A stretch of 64,000 bases of DNA. Source: Adiantum capillus-veneris. Taxonomy: Eukaryota; Streptophyta; Polypodiopsida; Polypodiales; Pteridaceae. Positions 1 to 12,320 of this stretch are shown one piece after another. The translations under genes were made by a program, and so were the position numbers. Within the stretch, counting starts at the first letter, position 1, and every line of letters starts with the position of its first letter. Below the pieces are notes generated by a model that had not been told where the DNA came from, searched no databases, and worked only from the letters and a program-made list of their open reading frames with translations. The stretch lies in the NCBI GenBank assembly GCA_014529385.2, contig CM043962.1:127107470-127171469 (forward strand). Direction: 5' to 3'.

Positions 1-1
1 T

Positions 2-229
2 CGTTCCAAACTCTACTTATTTGAAATTATGGTGCTCTCCTCTAGGCTCCAAGTGCCTCTTTGGCCTAGTGGCCCCCTTTCCCCTTCTCTTGCTAACTAT
101 CTCTCTCTTTCAACTCTCAACAACTCTTCTAATTCTCTCCGTGGCCCCATTCATGCTCACCTATTGGAGGCTCTCCTTGCTATGCTAAACCTAGAGAACA
201 ATAGGATGTTGGGTATTATTCTTCATTAG
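2..229 (+). pseudogene. Leucine-rich-repeat receptor-like protein remnant
   Basis: The frame is open from the left edge to a TAG at 227-229. It shows two plant-type leucine-rich repeats, LSTLNNSSNSLRGPI and LAMLNLENNRMLGII, spaced 23 residues apart, close to the 24-residue period of extracellular LRRs in plant receptor-like kinases and receptor-like proteins. Some consensus positions are altered (N for L, H for P). The frame stops directly after the second repeat, and no kinase or membrane segment follows. I therefore read it as the broken edge of an LRR gene that continues left of the window, or as an old fragment. This is one of only two host-gene-like pieces here. The LRR pattern is visible; receptor identity is inferred. 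Confidence 0.5.
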
Positions 230-2158
230 CTTTGGATCCCTCAAATCTTGCTTGTTGTGGAGTGCTCTAGAAACCACCATGCTAGTGGTGGAGCACACTA
301 ACAACCTACAACATGTGAAGCTACAACCTACAACTTGGAACCAGGGTAAACCCGTGCATAAGTTTGTCCACACAATTATCAATGTTAAGGTCTTCTTAGA
401 ACTCACAGATAGAGCTAAGGAATAGTGGCATTTTGTTATCTCTAGCCAAATGAGGGGACCATTGGTGATAAATACATTGGACTATAATGCTTGATGATGC
501 TGCTCTCACATGATCGTGCTGATCTACCGAGACTCCACACTGGTCTTTGGAGCTCCTACGCCCTCGCGCCAAAGCTTGGCTCCACATGTGCCCCACTGTG
601 ACAAGCCTATTCTCGCCCGTCCTTGTTCCTTCGCCTTCGCGCTCGCACATGGCGTTTGTCCTCAAAGCGGAGTGTTGGAGCATAAAATTTTCCCCCAATC
701 ATTTGGAACGTGTGAAACTGCAAACTACAACATGGCAACCACTTTCCCATGGTTTTGTACCAACCCTCTACATGGTGTTTTTCTATGGTGCTCAAGATCT
801 TGGAGCCACTTTCATGAGGTGCAGTCAACTGTTTCTCGAGTCAACAATGCTTTCATGATCACCACTATTGAGAGGTTAATCTCATAATGTATTCCATTTC
901 ATTTCATTGCCAAATGTTGCAAGGAAAAACACATTTGTGATTGCTTGGTGTTAGCTTGTCAAATTTTTTTTTGATGCATTCTAGACTTTGCCATGGCCAT
1001 CCTCTCTCTAGAAATGACTATACTAGATGGAGAGAAAGCACATTTTGAAGGACAAGGAGGCATGGAAGGAAGTGCACTGATGGTTAAGTAAGTGCCAAAA
1101 GATAAATGCCACTTTATAAGTGCATGGAATTTCTCTTAAGATTACAAGAATTTTATAAAACTCATAACGGCAAAATACGGATTATGATGGGTAGGAATGG
1201 GAGACAAAGTGGGTAGAAGGGCATATAGATGGGCATGAGAGCCTAAAACATTCATATGCCTCCATGTTCATACTCCCATACTTTGAGCTCTTCTACCTCC
1301 TCCTAAAAGTTCAAAGATATTATTTTTGAAAAGAGGAGGAAAAAAGTAGTCTTCACTAAATCGGGCATAACGAGCTCATACAAGGTTGGATTGCAAGATC
1401 TTCTAAATCAAAATCTAGTTTTTTCAAGCTTTGCAACTTGTAGAAGAACTCAAAAGCTAATCCAAAGATTATAGAGTTCATCCGACGAGACTAGCAAAGA
1501 TTGCCTGAAATTTTAGGAACCTCTACTAGGATTCCATATACTACTATGTTATGGAGCTTCTTCTTGTCAAGCTCATAACCAAATTCATGTGGATTCCACT
1601 CTTTTTCTTTGCTATATACTTGCAGTGATTATTCATTGATACCTTTGAAGAAGAGGATAACAACATATGATGATCAAAGAAACCGCTAAGTTGCTTGGGT
1701 CATGGAGAGCTTAGCCGCCACGATCCTATGTATTCTTAAACTTCTCTTTCTTCTAAAAAGTTCCAAGAGAATGAGTAATGAAAAGCCTTTTAAGGGGGGA
1801 TCATCTTTAGAAAATCCGGCCCTCAATATGTGTCATCTCATGTCATTAATCTTCTCCTTATTTTTGGTTATAAGCATGATAGTTTGAATATGTACGTGGA
1901 AATGATGCTTGGATATGCACCCAAAAATGTAACCTATAGTAAGGTGAGTTTATGCTTAAAGCAAGCTAAAGATAATTAAGGTTTCATGGCTTCTCTATTG
2001 CAATAAAAATTTGGGCATCGTCACAATGAAAAAAATACTTAGGCTTCAAAAAAGAAGATCTAACTTTAGACTATGAATTTGAAATGCTGGTTGTTCACTG
2101 CTCATGCCTCTTTTGACTCTCTTTCATTATGTTTGCTTCTCACTACTCATGCCCCTTT
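230..2158. other. No recognisable gene
   Basis: About 1.9 kb of AT-rich sequence. Short open frames exist on both strands but none shows a domain, a plausible length or family-like composition. No LTR ends, PBS or tandem array were seen. Confidence 0.5.
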
Positions 2159-2307
2159 TTTTACCATATATATGTGGTAGTGATGTGTGTGAACACACTT
2201 AGGACTGTTGTGGCATTTATTTCCCTCACTAGGATATTTTCCCCCTCGTGCATTATATATATGCCCATCACCCTAGGGCTAACTTATATGCAACCCTAAT
2301 TGCAATA
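2159..2307 (+). repeat. 5' LTR remnant of family A copy
   Basis: Aligns with the 227-bp LTR of the intact copy. It begins TTTTACCATATA (TGTTACC in the intact copy) and lacks about 80 bp of the distal half. The PBS that follows (2310-2321, TGATATTAGAGC) is a mutated form of TGGTATCAGAGC. Confidence 0.85.
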
Positions 2308-2654
2308 ATTGATATTAGAGCAGGTTGCATCCTCTCAAGCATAGTTGCTAGCATGCTCACTTTCTCCGATTTGGGTGAGCTTTGGTGAGCGTCAGCAGGT
2401 TGACAAATCCCTTGGGATGGCTTGAAGAGCTCGGTCAGCTCAAGATTTCTATTCGAGCTCGTTTTTGTCTCTATTTCCACTACATGCAATACTGTGCAAG
2501 CAATTTTGTCCTTTTATGCAAAATTTTGTCAATGTAATTATCTACAAAACAGGTCCCTTATAGTCTTCTTTGGGTTGTGACATATAGCATGTGTTGGTCC
2601 TACTTCGTTTAACCTCTTTTCGAGTAGTTTTCACATCAGGTGCAATCACTCACC

Positions 2655-5600
2655 GTGGCTAACAACAACACAAACGTTTTCAATATGTTTGCTGCCGAGG
2701 ATAAATTGGATGCGGACAACTACCCAATGTGGGCTAACATGATGCAACATGTTCTTGTGCCAATGGGCGTTTGGAATGTTGTGCAAGGCATTGATGTATG
2801 TCGGTCTTCTATGGATATAGGCTCTATTGAGGTTCTTGTGGCAAGTATGTTGCTGCTAGAGTTGTCTTGCCTATCTTGATGAGCAGTCTCATTGGGATGT
2901 TAGAGATGCACATGCTCATGCATTGATTGTATTATCTACGAAGCACACTATTACTCCTCATATTCACTCAGTTAAATCAACAAAACAGGCTTGGGCTATT
3001 CTGGTTGGTCTTATGCAAGTCGCAACGAGGCTAAAATTGCATTAATGCGTAAAAAGATGGAGTCAAAGATTATGCATAAGGAAGATGACATGGACACTTT
3101 CCTTGATGGTATCAAGGATATTAATGAGCAACTCATTTTTGCAGGCGAAGTCATTTTTGACAATTCACTTGTGCATACTGTTCTTGATGCATTGCCAGAT
3201 TCTTACTAGACTTTTGCTAGTACTTGAAGACTTATGACCCTCAAGTTGTCAAGTGTGATGACATTGTTGTTGCAAGAATAACTTTCAAGAAAAGCCAGGA
3301 CTAAACAACGTGTAGTGGAACAATCTTTTTTTGTTGCTCAAAGAAAAGGTGGTAACAACAATGTAACCACTTCTCATGGTTCTTTGGTGAGTAAAAATCA
3401 CCTGTTTCTAATACTTCTGCTGGCAGTACCCCATTTGGGAATTTTGGTGAAAAGCGCAAGAAGAAGATGCGTTGCCATTACTAAAAGGCTAATGATCACT
3501 TGATAAAGCAGTGTCCTAATTGAAGGCAAAAGAGGCCAAGAAGAAAGAGGCTATTTCCACTACAAGTGCAACTATTGTAGAATCTTCTGTGAAAGGAGAT
3601 TGTGATGCCATGATGTAGATGGAGAGTCAAAATTTAGTGCAAAGTGCACTTATGATCCTTCTATCCATGATGGATGTATGTGAATTGCTACAGCTTCACA
3701 TGTGTGGTACTTTGATAGTGGTGCTACTAAGCACATTACCTCACATTGTGACTTGTTTACCTCTCTCAAGTCTATCCCTCATGGGAATACGATCACTTGT
3801 GCCAACAATGCCTTTTATCCGATCAAGGGAGTTAGAAATATTATGTTGACTGCTGCAAATGGCAGTTCTTTCACACTTGTTGATGCACTTTAGATACTTG
3901 GGATAAAAAAGAACCTTTTCTCTATATCTAACTTGCTAGACTTGGACTTGTTGTCAAATTTGTGGATGACAGATGTAGAATTCATGATCTCAATTTTGGT
4001 GATGAAATTGTTGCATTTGGCATTTTGTGTTGTGAGCTGTATAAGCTCACTTTGTATGGGCAAAATTTTGCAAATGCAGTTGTGGATTCAAAACCTTCAA
4101 ATGCAAAACTTTGGCATGCACGTTTGAGCATCTGAAGTTTACCAGTTTGTTGTGTTTGCAAAAATTTAATATGGTTGCTTCTTTGCCTAGTGATGTTTGT
4201 GGGCCTATGCAAACTTAGGCAATTACATATACTTCGTGACTTTGATTGATGATTGATGATTACTGCAGGCATGCATTCCTCTTAAAGCTATATCCAAAGT
4301 GTTCATATGCTTCAAGCAATTTTTGACCATGGCTAAAAATGTCTCCAAATGTGCACCCTCAGTGCAGACCGAGGGGGGGAGTATATGTCTCACGAGTTTA
4401 ATGCATGTCTGGCTAATCGTGGGATAAAACACCAATGTACAATGCCATATACACCTCACCAAAATGGTGTTGCATGGCTACTATGAAATTAGAATATGAT
4501 GCACTTATGAAAATGACACATGGACTTTATGTGATTTTCCTCCTGGCAAAAAGGCCATTGGTACAAAGTGGGTTTACAAGTTGAAACGTAAGTCGGATGG
4601 TGATATTGACCGCTACAAGGCTCGACTTGTTGCAAAATTTTATGTGCATTGGCATCTCATTTTTGGATGGGATGTACATCAATCATACATTGCTACTGCT
4701 TACTTGAATGGTGATATATATATATATATATATATGAGAAAGTTTATGTAGCATAGCCTTGCAATTTTGTCAAGAAAGGATAAAAAGATAAAGTGTGTAA
4801 ATGTTAGAAAGCTTTGTATGGGTTGAAGCAATCTCCTCGTGCTTGGTATGGAAAAGCTAACACTCTATGGTTAAACGAGGCTTTCAAGACATAAATCACA
4901 TCGTATGTAAATCGCGAGGGTGATGTGTTTATCATCGTCGTTCTATATGTAGATGAATTGTTGATTAGTGGTCCAAATGAGACACATAGTGCTGAATTCA
5001 AGGTTGATTTGAATGGTACTTCCAAGATGAAAGACTCGAGGCTTTTGCATCATTACTTGGGCATACAGTTCAAGCAATGTGATGGTGTTATTGCCTTGTG
5101 TCAAACAAGCTAAATAGAGACATTACTATGTAAGTTTTGACTTGAGGACTACAAACCTATTGCTACTCCCATGGCAACACTTTTGAAATTGAGTCTTCAT
5201 GATCTTGGTGATCCTATCAATGTCACTCTTTATCAAACTATTGTTGGATGCCTTGTTTATGTATGCAATATGAGGCCAGATATTCAATTTGTAGTCTCAT
5301 AGGTTAGCAAATGTGTGCATAGCCCAGGGTCTAAGCATTGGTAGGGTGTCAAGAGGATCTTTTATTACTTGAGTGGCACCCAGTGGCACTTTACATTTTG
5401 GGTTGTTTTATCCCAAGAGGAGATCATTGCCGCTAGATTTACATGCTTTTTCGGACTCAGATTGTGCTGATTGTTATGACATGTGAGTGTCCACAAGTGT
5501 TTTTTGTTTCATGCTTCACACTTCATGCATATCATGGTTGAGCAAGAAGCAACCTATTGTGGCCACTTCTAGTTGTGAAGCTGAGTACATGGTAGTCTTC

Positions 5601-5912
5601 ACAGCTATGCTTGAGTGTGTATTGCTCAAATGCCTTATGGTTGATTTGGGTGTTGGATAGGACACTACCAACATCATCTACACTTACAGTCAGAGCACAC
5701 TGGTAGTTGTAAGGAACTCAATTTTTCATGCTCTCACAAAGTACATTGAGGTGTATTATCACTATGTCAGAGAGAGACTCTCAGAGGGAGAGATCAGCTT
5801 GGCTTATATGCGGACACAGGACAAACGTTCAGATTTGTTCACAAAGGCATTCCCTCGTGAGAATTTCAAAGCTTTTTGCAAAGCTTTGGGTTTGCTTCCC
5901 TTTGTGGATTGA
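2655..5912 (+). pseudogene. Copia gag-pol pseudogene (family A)
   Basis: The start codon of the intact copy is GTG here (2655-2657). Fragments of every domain remain: the gag N-terminus, a degraded CCHC knuckle near 3470, the protease motif WYFDSGATKHIT near 3702, the gag-pre-integrase HxxxH region, integrase up to the glutamate region near 4470, RT with YVDE in place of YVDD near 4949, and RNase H with a C-terminus matching the intact protein up to the TGA at 5910-5912. The junction near 4474-4482 joins integrase directly to the RT start, deleting about 780 nt of the intact gene. Stops and frameshifts occur throughout. Confidence 0.9.
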
Positions 5913-5987
5913 TATGCACTCAAGGCATGGCACTTCCCTATACATTATGTGCCAACTCGTATTCACCGCATCACTACCAAGGGGATT

Positions 5988-6214
5988 TGTTACCATATAT
6001 ATGTGGTAGTGATGTGTGTGAATACACTTAAGACCGTCCAGACATTTTTTCTATCACTAGGAGGTTTTGTCCCTCGTGCATTGTATATATGCCCATCACT
6101 CTAGGGCTAACTTGTCTTCCATTGTGCACCAAGCAATATACTCTCTGTTGTGTGCCTTGAGCTTCTTCATCTTCTCCAAGCTACGTGTGTTTCCTTGAAA
6201 CCCTCATTCCAACA
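5988..6214 (+). repeat. 3' LTR of family A copy (227 bp)
   Basis: Runs from TGTTACC to CCAACA, exactly 227 bp like the intact copy, with many substitutions. The polypurine tract just upstream is reduced to AAGGGGATT (compare AGGGGGGATT in the intact copy). Confidence 0.92.
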
Positions 6215-6612
6215 CCTTTTGCCTCTCTATCTTCATGGAAATTCTTCACTTTTCACAATTTGGTAGGCCTCATGATTTGATCACTTGTTTAATAGAAGAT
6301 TTAGTTTTGCCAAACATTATCGAGGGTAGAATACACAAATTTCACTTTACTCACACCATTCTAAGTAAGGTTCACTATTCTTTTTTCCCTTTGAAAATGT
6401 GTGATCCCAGTGACATGAAAGTTTAGTGATAGGATTTGGACTTATCATGACGTGTTTTGCACAAAAGTTTACACTTTCAAGACAAGTATGGGGTCTCAGC
6501 TGGAGAAAATTGATAAAATGATGGTATTAGTTTGGGAAGGAAAGAGGAAGGGTTTACAACCCAAAGGGAAGGGGGGGGGGACTTGGAGGCCATGTGCTTA
6601 CTTTCCATTTTC

Positions 6613-6659
<47 letters not shown>

Positions 6660-6725
6660 AATGTTTGCAGGGGGCGTCTTTCTCTCTCTTAGCTACTCTC
6701 TCAGCTATTGACCTGGAGGTTGCTC

Positions 6726-6769
<44 letters not shown>

Positions 6770-7115
6770 ATAGAGATGCGCGATCTCTGCAGAGGAGAGA
6801 ATCCTCTCTCGTATAAAGGGCTAGGGCTTACTCATGTAGCTTAGATGAGGCTGCCTTTGCAGAGCTCACGAGAATAGAAGCTCAACCTCCTTCGTCTCTG
6901 CCGCACGACGTCGCTGCTTGGCCTTAGGCAGGACCAATGAGCCTTTGGGATTGTTTGGGCATCTTGCTAGTAAATGAATTTTTTAAAAGAACTCCCAGTA
7001 GGAGCAGTAAGACAAGTATACCAGGCTACTTTTCTCTTTTGTTTCTCTTTGAATTTAGATTGAGTGGAAAGAATAGTAGTCTTTACTAGAGTTGGTGCAA
7101 ATAGTACTCTATCAT
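6215..7115. other. Microsatellite-rich spacer with TATA-like box
   Basis: No gene recognised. A (TC)n-(AC)n compound tract lies at about 6614-6660 and a (GT)n tract at about 6728-6764. TATAAAG at 6812-6818 is followed by a C/T-rich stretch and could be the promoter of an unidentified LTR or gene edge, but no LTR boundary was found. Confidence 0.4.
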
Positions 7116-7117
7116 TA

Positions 7118-7139
7118 GGGTAAAGGGGCCAATAGAGGG
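7118..7139 (+). repeat. Left terminal inverted repeat of pogo-like transposon
   Basis: GGGTAAAGGGGCCAATAGAG plus two bases. Preceded by TA at 7116-7117. Confidence 0.85.
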
Positions 7140-7929
7140 ACAAAAGTTAGGTGCACACAAAGGCCACATGTGGAAAAAAGTGAGACCAGAACATGGATCT
7201 TTTATTAACGTGGCAAAATGCCCATTTCAAATACATGTAGCTGCCCTGTATTGGGTCACGCTCGCCACCAAAAAGATAATTACAAAGTTTTCAATGCGAC
7301 TCCAATCATCTCTGTGATCCACCACATTGTCTTCTCATATCAGCAGCTTGCGATCTTCATCATAGTAAAGACCTGGTCTTTTAATGCCCTCCACATGCAA
7401 AGAGAACAGATCTTCAGCAATCGGAAACAACACTCACCAACTATTCAAATTTAGCGCAAACATTTAGAAAGAGATTTCACCGAGTCACAGAGCTACGCAT
7501 CACCAAATTAGCTAGAAACACAGATTCAGACACGCTTCAGCCTCTACCTTGGTCCCTCAATTCTCTAGATAAAACCCAGACAAAACATGCAAATGTGTAC
7601 AATTTGCTCACCACACTTTCTATCACCCATACCTTGGCTAAATGCAAACCAGCAGAACCAACCATTCAAGAGCAGCTCAATGAACCAGCAAGCCCAAATC
7701 CACAACTCTTTGAACACTGACAAAATCGGTTATTCAAGAATAGCTCATTGAAACCAATAAACCCATATCCATAGCTCCATGAGTTGTGAATTCTGCCAGC
7801 CATTCACCAACCTTGCCCACAAGACACAACCTTTCCAAAACACAACAACTATCAACCCGCAAAAGCGCCTCAAAAGCAGTCTAGCACAGCAAAGAAGTTT
7901 CAACAATAAGGAATGCCACATCAAATTCA

Positions 7930-8458
7930 ATGGCACAATCTACTCCATGTGAGTGCAAGGCGTGTCTTTTAGAAAGACATCCCACCCCCGAAGGTCTACT
8001 CTGTACCTCCTTGTTGCTACACAAACATGGCGATCGCGTCTGTTGCTGCGGGCGAGTACATGTAATGCCCATTTTTATGTGCAAACTGCCTCGCAAGAAA
8101 CCTCCCTCCATTACCCCCAAATCAACTACATCTTCCACTCTTGCACAAAGTCTGGATAGTCAAGAAAGCAGCCCACCAAAGGCCACTCCAAAGAGAAAGT
8201 TCTCGGTTAAGGAGTATTCACACCTCCTCGAAAGCAAACAAGAATAGGTAAGAAAGTACAGTTTTAATTTCCTTGCTTACAAATATCATCTTTTTCATAT
8301 CAAGATATGTTCAGCAACCAGAATCCACATCAAACAGCTTACTGTTTCTATGTGTTCACATCAAATGAGTAGCTGCTTCTCTGTGTAGACACTATGGCGA
8401 AGAGAAAACAAAATTCATCATTTACGCCACCTCCAAAGCATACAAGAAAAGGTAATAT
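7930..8458 (+). other. Possible 5' exons of the transposase transcript
   Basis: Two segments look exon-like. One runs to AATAG|GTAAGA near 8247 and encodes a short Ser/Pro/Lys-rich peptide, but carries an in-frame TAG at the donor. The other begins after TCTCTGTGTAG, has an ATG at about 8395 (MAKRKQNSSF) and ends at AAAAG|GTAATA near 8453. They could be non-coding or coding leader exons of the transposase gene. No domain is recognised and the splice pattern is inferred only from consensus sites. Confidence 0.25.
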
Positions 8459-8519
8459 ATTACAACTTCACAAGTTGTTGTAAACATTCACAACAAGTAA
8501 TTTGTTCCTATTAAGTGTA

Positions 8520-10372
8520 GGAATACTTAAAATGCGAGTCGGGACACGGTGTTTCAATTCTTGATGCCAAGCTCAAAGTAGCCGAAATATGTCAACTAGG
8601 CACACTTTATTTTCAAATGGGATTCGAGGAAAAAGTTGGTGGGACAGTTTTTGAAAACGACATCCAAAACTGGTCTTTCGGGTTTCAGAGGGACTGGAGC
8701 AGTCAAGGGCAACATGCTTCAGACCTAAAATAGTTAAAAGCCTTCACGACAACCTTCAAAAATTGTATGATGAGCACAAGTATCCACCAACAAATATATG
8801 GAATGCAGATGAGACAAGTTTTCAAGGCTCAAGGGATAAAGGAATGAAGGTCTTGGCAAAGAAAGGCGCAAAAGTCGTTTATGGAGTTACATGCGACTCC
8901 AGAGAATGGATGACAGTCTTTTGTTGTGTTAATGCTGCAAGTCAATCAATTCCTTCTTATTACGTTTTCAAAGGAAGTAGAATCACAAGCAACTACATTG
9001 AAAACTGCGAAGAAGGGGCTGCAATGGCCATGCAAAAGAAGGCTTGGATGACTGGTGAGTTATTTCAAGCATGGCTAGAACACTTTGAGAATGCAATAAC
9101 TCAAAAGATAGGAAAAACCAGCAGACATCTTCTAGTTCTTGATGGACACGGGAGTCACGTTTCTTCAGAAGTTGTCACTAAATCTTACGAAGTAGGGATA
9201 GACATACTTACATTGCCAGCCCACACATCGCACAAGTTGCAGCCTTTGGACGTTTCTGTCTTCAAGTCACTAAAAGTACAATTTCGAAAAGAACGCGACA
9301 TATGGCTGCTGAAGACATCTTCAAGACAAGCAAGCAAATCAGAGTTGTCTTCAATAGTTGCAAAGGCCATTTCCTCTTCTTTCACGGAGTCAAACATCCA
9401 AGCCGGTTTCCGCGCCATAGGCATTTGGCCCCTAAACCCTTCTGCTGTTGTTTTTGAAAGTATGCCATGTACTTACATCAACTTGAGTGATGATCCAGCT
9501 TTGACAATTGGAGCAGACATTTCTCAAGTACCATCAACTCCATTACACAATGATATTGAGGATGAGGCCATCAATGCTTTAAGTGACATGGCAACTCAGC
9601 TTGAGGACAGTTTATATGCAGCGCAAGATAATCTCACAACTCCACTTCAAGACGACATCTCTCCACCTCAGGAGTATGTGGAAAACACATTTTCTTATAG
9701 ACAGCTCTTGGAAGAAGATGAGGAATGTTTTGGAGACCAATCAACATGTTTTGAGAGCTATCAGGCAGCAAATCAAGCAGAAGGTTCAAAGACAGTGCAA
9801 CATTCAGTCATTCGTCAACCCTTCCTACAAAGGAGTAGTCAGCAACATATAAACCAATGTGCAGATGAAAATTCCCCACCCATACTACCCGCTGAACAAG
9901 CCCACTCCGAGGAGACAAATCGTGTCATTAATCTCCTGCGAATACCAACAATAGAAGTATGCATCAACAAGTCAACCGTGAAGCATTTGTAGACTATACA
10001 AATAGCTTAATTCTCACTTCGACACAGTATATTGAAAGCATGAAGGCCAAGACTGCAAAAAAGGAGGAGGTGGCTCAATCAAAGGAGGAGAAAAGATTGG
10101 AGAAGGATAGGAAGAGAAAGCAAGCACTAGCAGACAAGAAAGCAGCACAACAAAAGAGGTTAGAAGCTCAACAAGCTAAATTGTCAAGGAGAGCATGGGA
10201 GATACAACAACAACAATTTGAGGATCGATTACGCTCAGTTTTATGGGAGGGACGATCCTTGCAAGGGCTTGTGTGTAGGCCACTCCGCACCGATACCCCA
10301 TTCCATGCACTTGCACGACGCCATCGTATGACTAAGATGCGACGAGCTCGTCGATTGTCGCAACAACAGTGA
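8520..10372 (+). pseudogene. pogo/CENP-B-like DDE transposase, broken
   Basis: The frame holds the core of a pogo-family DDE_1 transposase. Catalytic aspartates are visible in NADETSF (codon at 8808), LVLDGHGSH (9141) and LQPLDVSVF (9249), giving a DD35D spacing. The segment NGIRGKSWWDSF followed by KRHPKLVFRV is the end of the N-terminal DNA-binding region seen in plant relatives, but an in-frame TGA (8652-8654) interrupts it, and the upstream helix-turn-helix part appears frameshifted. After the frame closes at 9992 the protein continues in another frame (about 9965-10372) as a Lys/Glu/Gln-rich coiled-coil tail, implying a second frameshift. The enzyme would cut and paste DNA with matching ends; this copy is inactive as read. 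Confidence 0.85.
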
Positions 10373-10955
10373 ACCCTTTTTTATTGTTTTTGATCATCTA
10401 GATATACTCGGCACTACCATCATGCTGTAATGCATACGTAATGCATTTTTCATTGTTTTGGCCAAGCTACTTAATAGAAAGAATGTAAAGGCATTTATCA
10501 ACTTTTACTCCATCTTTTTATCTACTTGTATTTGTAGGAGGACTGATGCAGAAATACCCCTCTGCGACATGTGTGAAAGCTTGTGAGATGATAGTGTCTT
10601 TCATTTCTTGCATTTTATCCACCTTCTGTTCTATTGTGTGAAGTGTAGATAAGAAAAATAAACTATGATGCTAGAACCTGGACATTTAGTTTGCTCATTT
10701 TACCACATAGGTTAACATTAATCATCCACCTTAGAACCACATGAAATGCTTATCTAGCCTATTGCATAACAATTGACTAGTCTCATTCAAGACAACAATC
10801 AGCCAAACATACTAAGCATACTAACTTCTTCGGATTGCTGAGTGAGTTCATAAAGAACTCACCTGCAATCATCACATGTAAGGACATCGGGGCTCGCAAA
10901 TGCGGGCAACACCCTTACCGCAAGGTTGCAACCACAAAAACAAGAAACATTAGAC
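10373..10955. other. 3' flank of transposase, no gene
   Basis: AT-rich sequence after the transposase tail. No further coding signal was recognised before the minus-strand gene fragment. Confidence 0.4.
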
Positions 10956-11568
10956 TCATGGACAAAAGCTGAATATGATTAATCTTAATCGAGAACCATT
11001 AAACTCAAAAATGCACGCCATCTTCTCAGAGGACATGCCCGTAGATGGACCAAAAATGGCAGCATCATGAGCAGCTTGTAGTTGTGCCTCTCTCTTTGCC
11101 TACATCACTGAAAATGATATAATAATACATTGCATCCATTTTGGCAACTCACAGACAATTCCATGATCAGCATTCACTCACTTGACTAGTATTTGTGGAC
11201 AAAAAAGTGCTACCAGCATTTTGAAGGAAGCCAGTATCATCTCGAGCTCCGATGCCATCTAATAAAATGTCAAATGCAAATATATGGGAAGGTGGAAGTC
11301 AACTCAGAACTTTTGGACAATACTAAGACAAAAGAAAGTTGAACTAAGGATAAGAATTGAGAGGAGAAACCTCCAAAATAGTCAAGCTTGGCATCATCAT
11401 CTAATGCGGCATTCTTATTGAAAACAAACCGCTCCCAATCAGCATCAATGCCCTTAGCTGTGTCTTTGGAAACTGCAAAAGGCAAGGCCTTGTTTTCAAA
11501 TGCCTGCCCCAAGCTGTACATTACATTAATGGTAGCAGCGAGAGTAGTAGCCAAGTAGAACACGTAAA
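10956..11568 (-). pseudogene. Captured host-gene fragment (three exon-like segments)
   Basis: Three minus-strand segments join into one open frame through consensus splice sites. Exon 1 is 11568-11371: its acceptor is CCTGCCCCACAG and its donor is GGAG|GTTTC. Exon 2 is 11258-11182: acceptor TTTTATTAG, donor CAA|GTGAGTG. Exon 3 is 11099-10956: acceptor GATGTAG, ending in TGA. The phases agree (the G left by exon 1 completes a codon with the AT of exon 2; exon 2 to 3 is phase 0). The joined product includes EARDDTGF-like acidic and polar stretches such as DADWERFVFNKNAAL and AKREAQLQAAHDAAIFG. I do not recognise the family. Lying opposite the transposase and inside the inverted repeats, it looks like transduplicated host sequence. 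The intron structure is seen; the capture is inferred. Confidence 0.5.
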
Positions 11569-12320
11569 CTGTGGGGCAGGTCCCGTTAGAGCTAGCAAAA
11601 GCTTATAATTAACGTCGTAGGGAGTATTTGGACTGGTGCAGGAGAGCTCTCTCTTAATCACGAGCTGGTTACCTCTTCAATGATATTGAGTTGTCGGCCA
11701 CACTTTCGGAAAACAACCCTGCATCAGACGCGTATGCAAGCAATACCTCTTTCAGAGAAGAAACCATATTGGCTTACGGATACACACCACCCAGCTAGTA
11801 AGCGCTGCAAGAGAGACTCATAGGTAATGGAGAGCTCGAGTAAGCTACATGAGGAGAGTCCAGCAGTCGATACAAGCAACAAGCCCATGCACGCACTTTG
11901 TTGCGGGGGGGTGTACACAGTCCCCTCGTGTACCACCTTCTAGTGTACACAGTCCCCTAGTGGTTCCCTGCAATGACACATCCGAGTGGGATAAGCGGCA
12001 TCTAGATGGGGGCACGCCATTGGTTCTTCATGGGGTATCCAATGTAAAACGAGTGGTAGCCCCCCGTCCTTGTATTGGGCAGTTATCACACTGACTAGTC
12101 ACCACCTTTCGGCACTTCCCATGCGGACTATTATCACCTCATGCAACCCCATTTTTTTAACACATGAATTCAAAAAACCTTAATTTATCCCACCTACCCT
12201 CAGAAAAAAGCCACCAACATACCTTCACATGCAAATTGACACCTAGCGACCCTGGCCAATACCCCAAGTCCCCAAAATTTTGAAATTTCCCACCCTAAAC
12301 TGCCTTCACTCCTTAGGTGG
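11569..12320. other. Right interior of the pogo-like element, no gene recognised
   Basis: May contain further intron or exon remnants of the captured fragment, but no phase-consistent upstream exon could be joined to the segment ending at 11371. Confidence 0.35.

Larger units (their letters stand above)
2159..6214 (+). mobile_element. Decayed Ty1/copia LTR retrotransposon, family A (old copy)
   Basis: This is a degenerate relative of the intact element at 51709-56886, in the same orientation. The five bases before the 5' LTR (2154-2158) and after the 3' LTR (6215-6219) are both CCTTT, a 5-bp target-site duplication, so both outer boundaries are original. The interior has lost about 0.8 kb between the integrase active site and the reverse transcriptase and about 80 bp inside the RT. 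It has gained a (TA)n run near 4716-4736 and carries many stops and frameshifts. It cannot encode a working polyprotein. Confidence 0.92.

Noticed and set aside
6452-6844. 130-codon frame across the (TC)/(AC)/(GT) tracts
   Set aside because: Its length comes from dinucleotide repeats that cannot create stops; no domain outside them.
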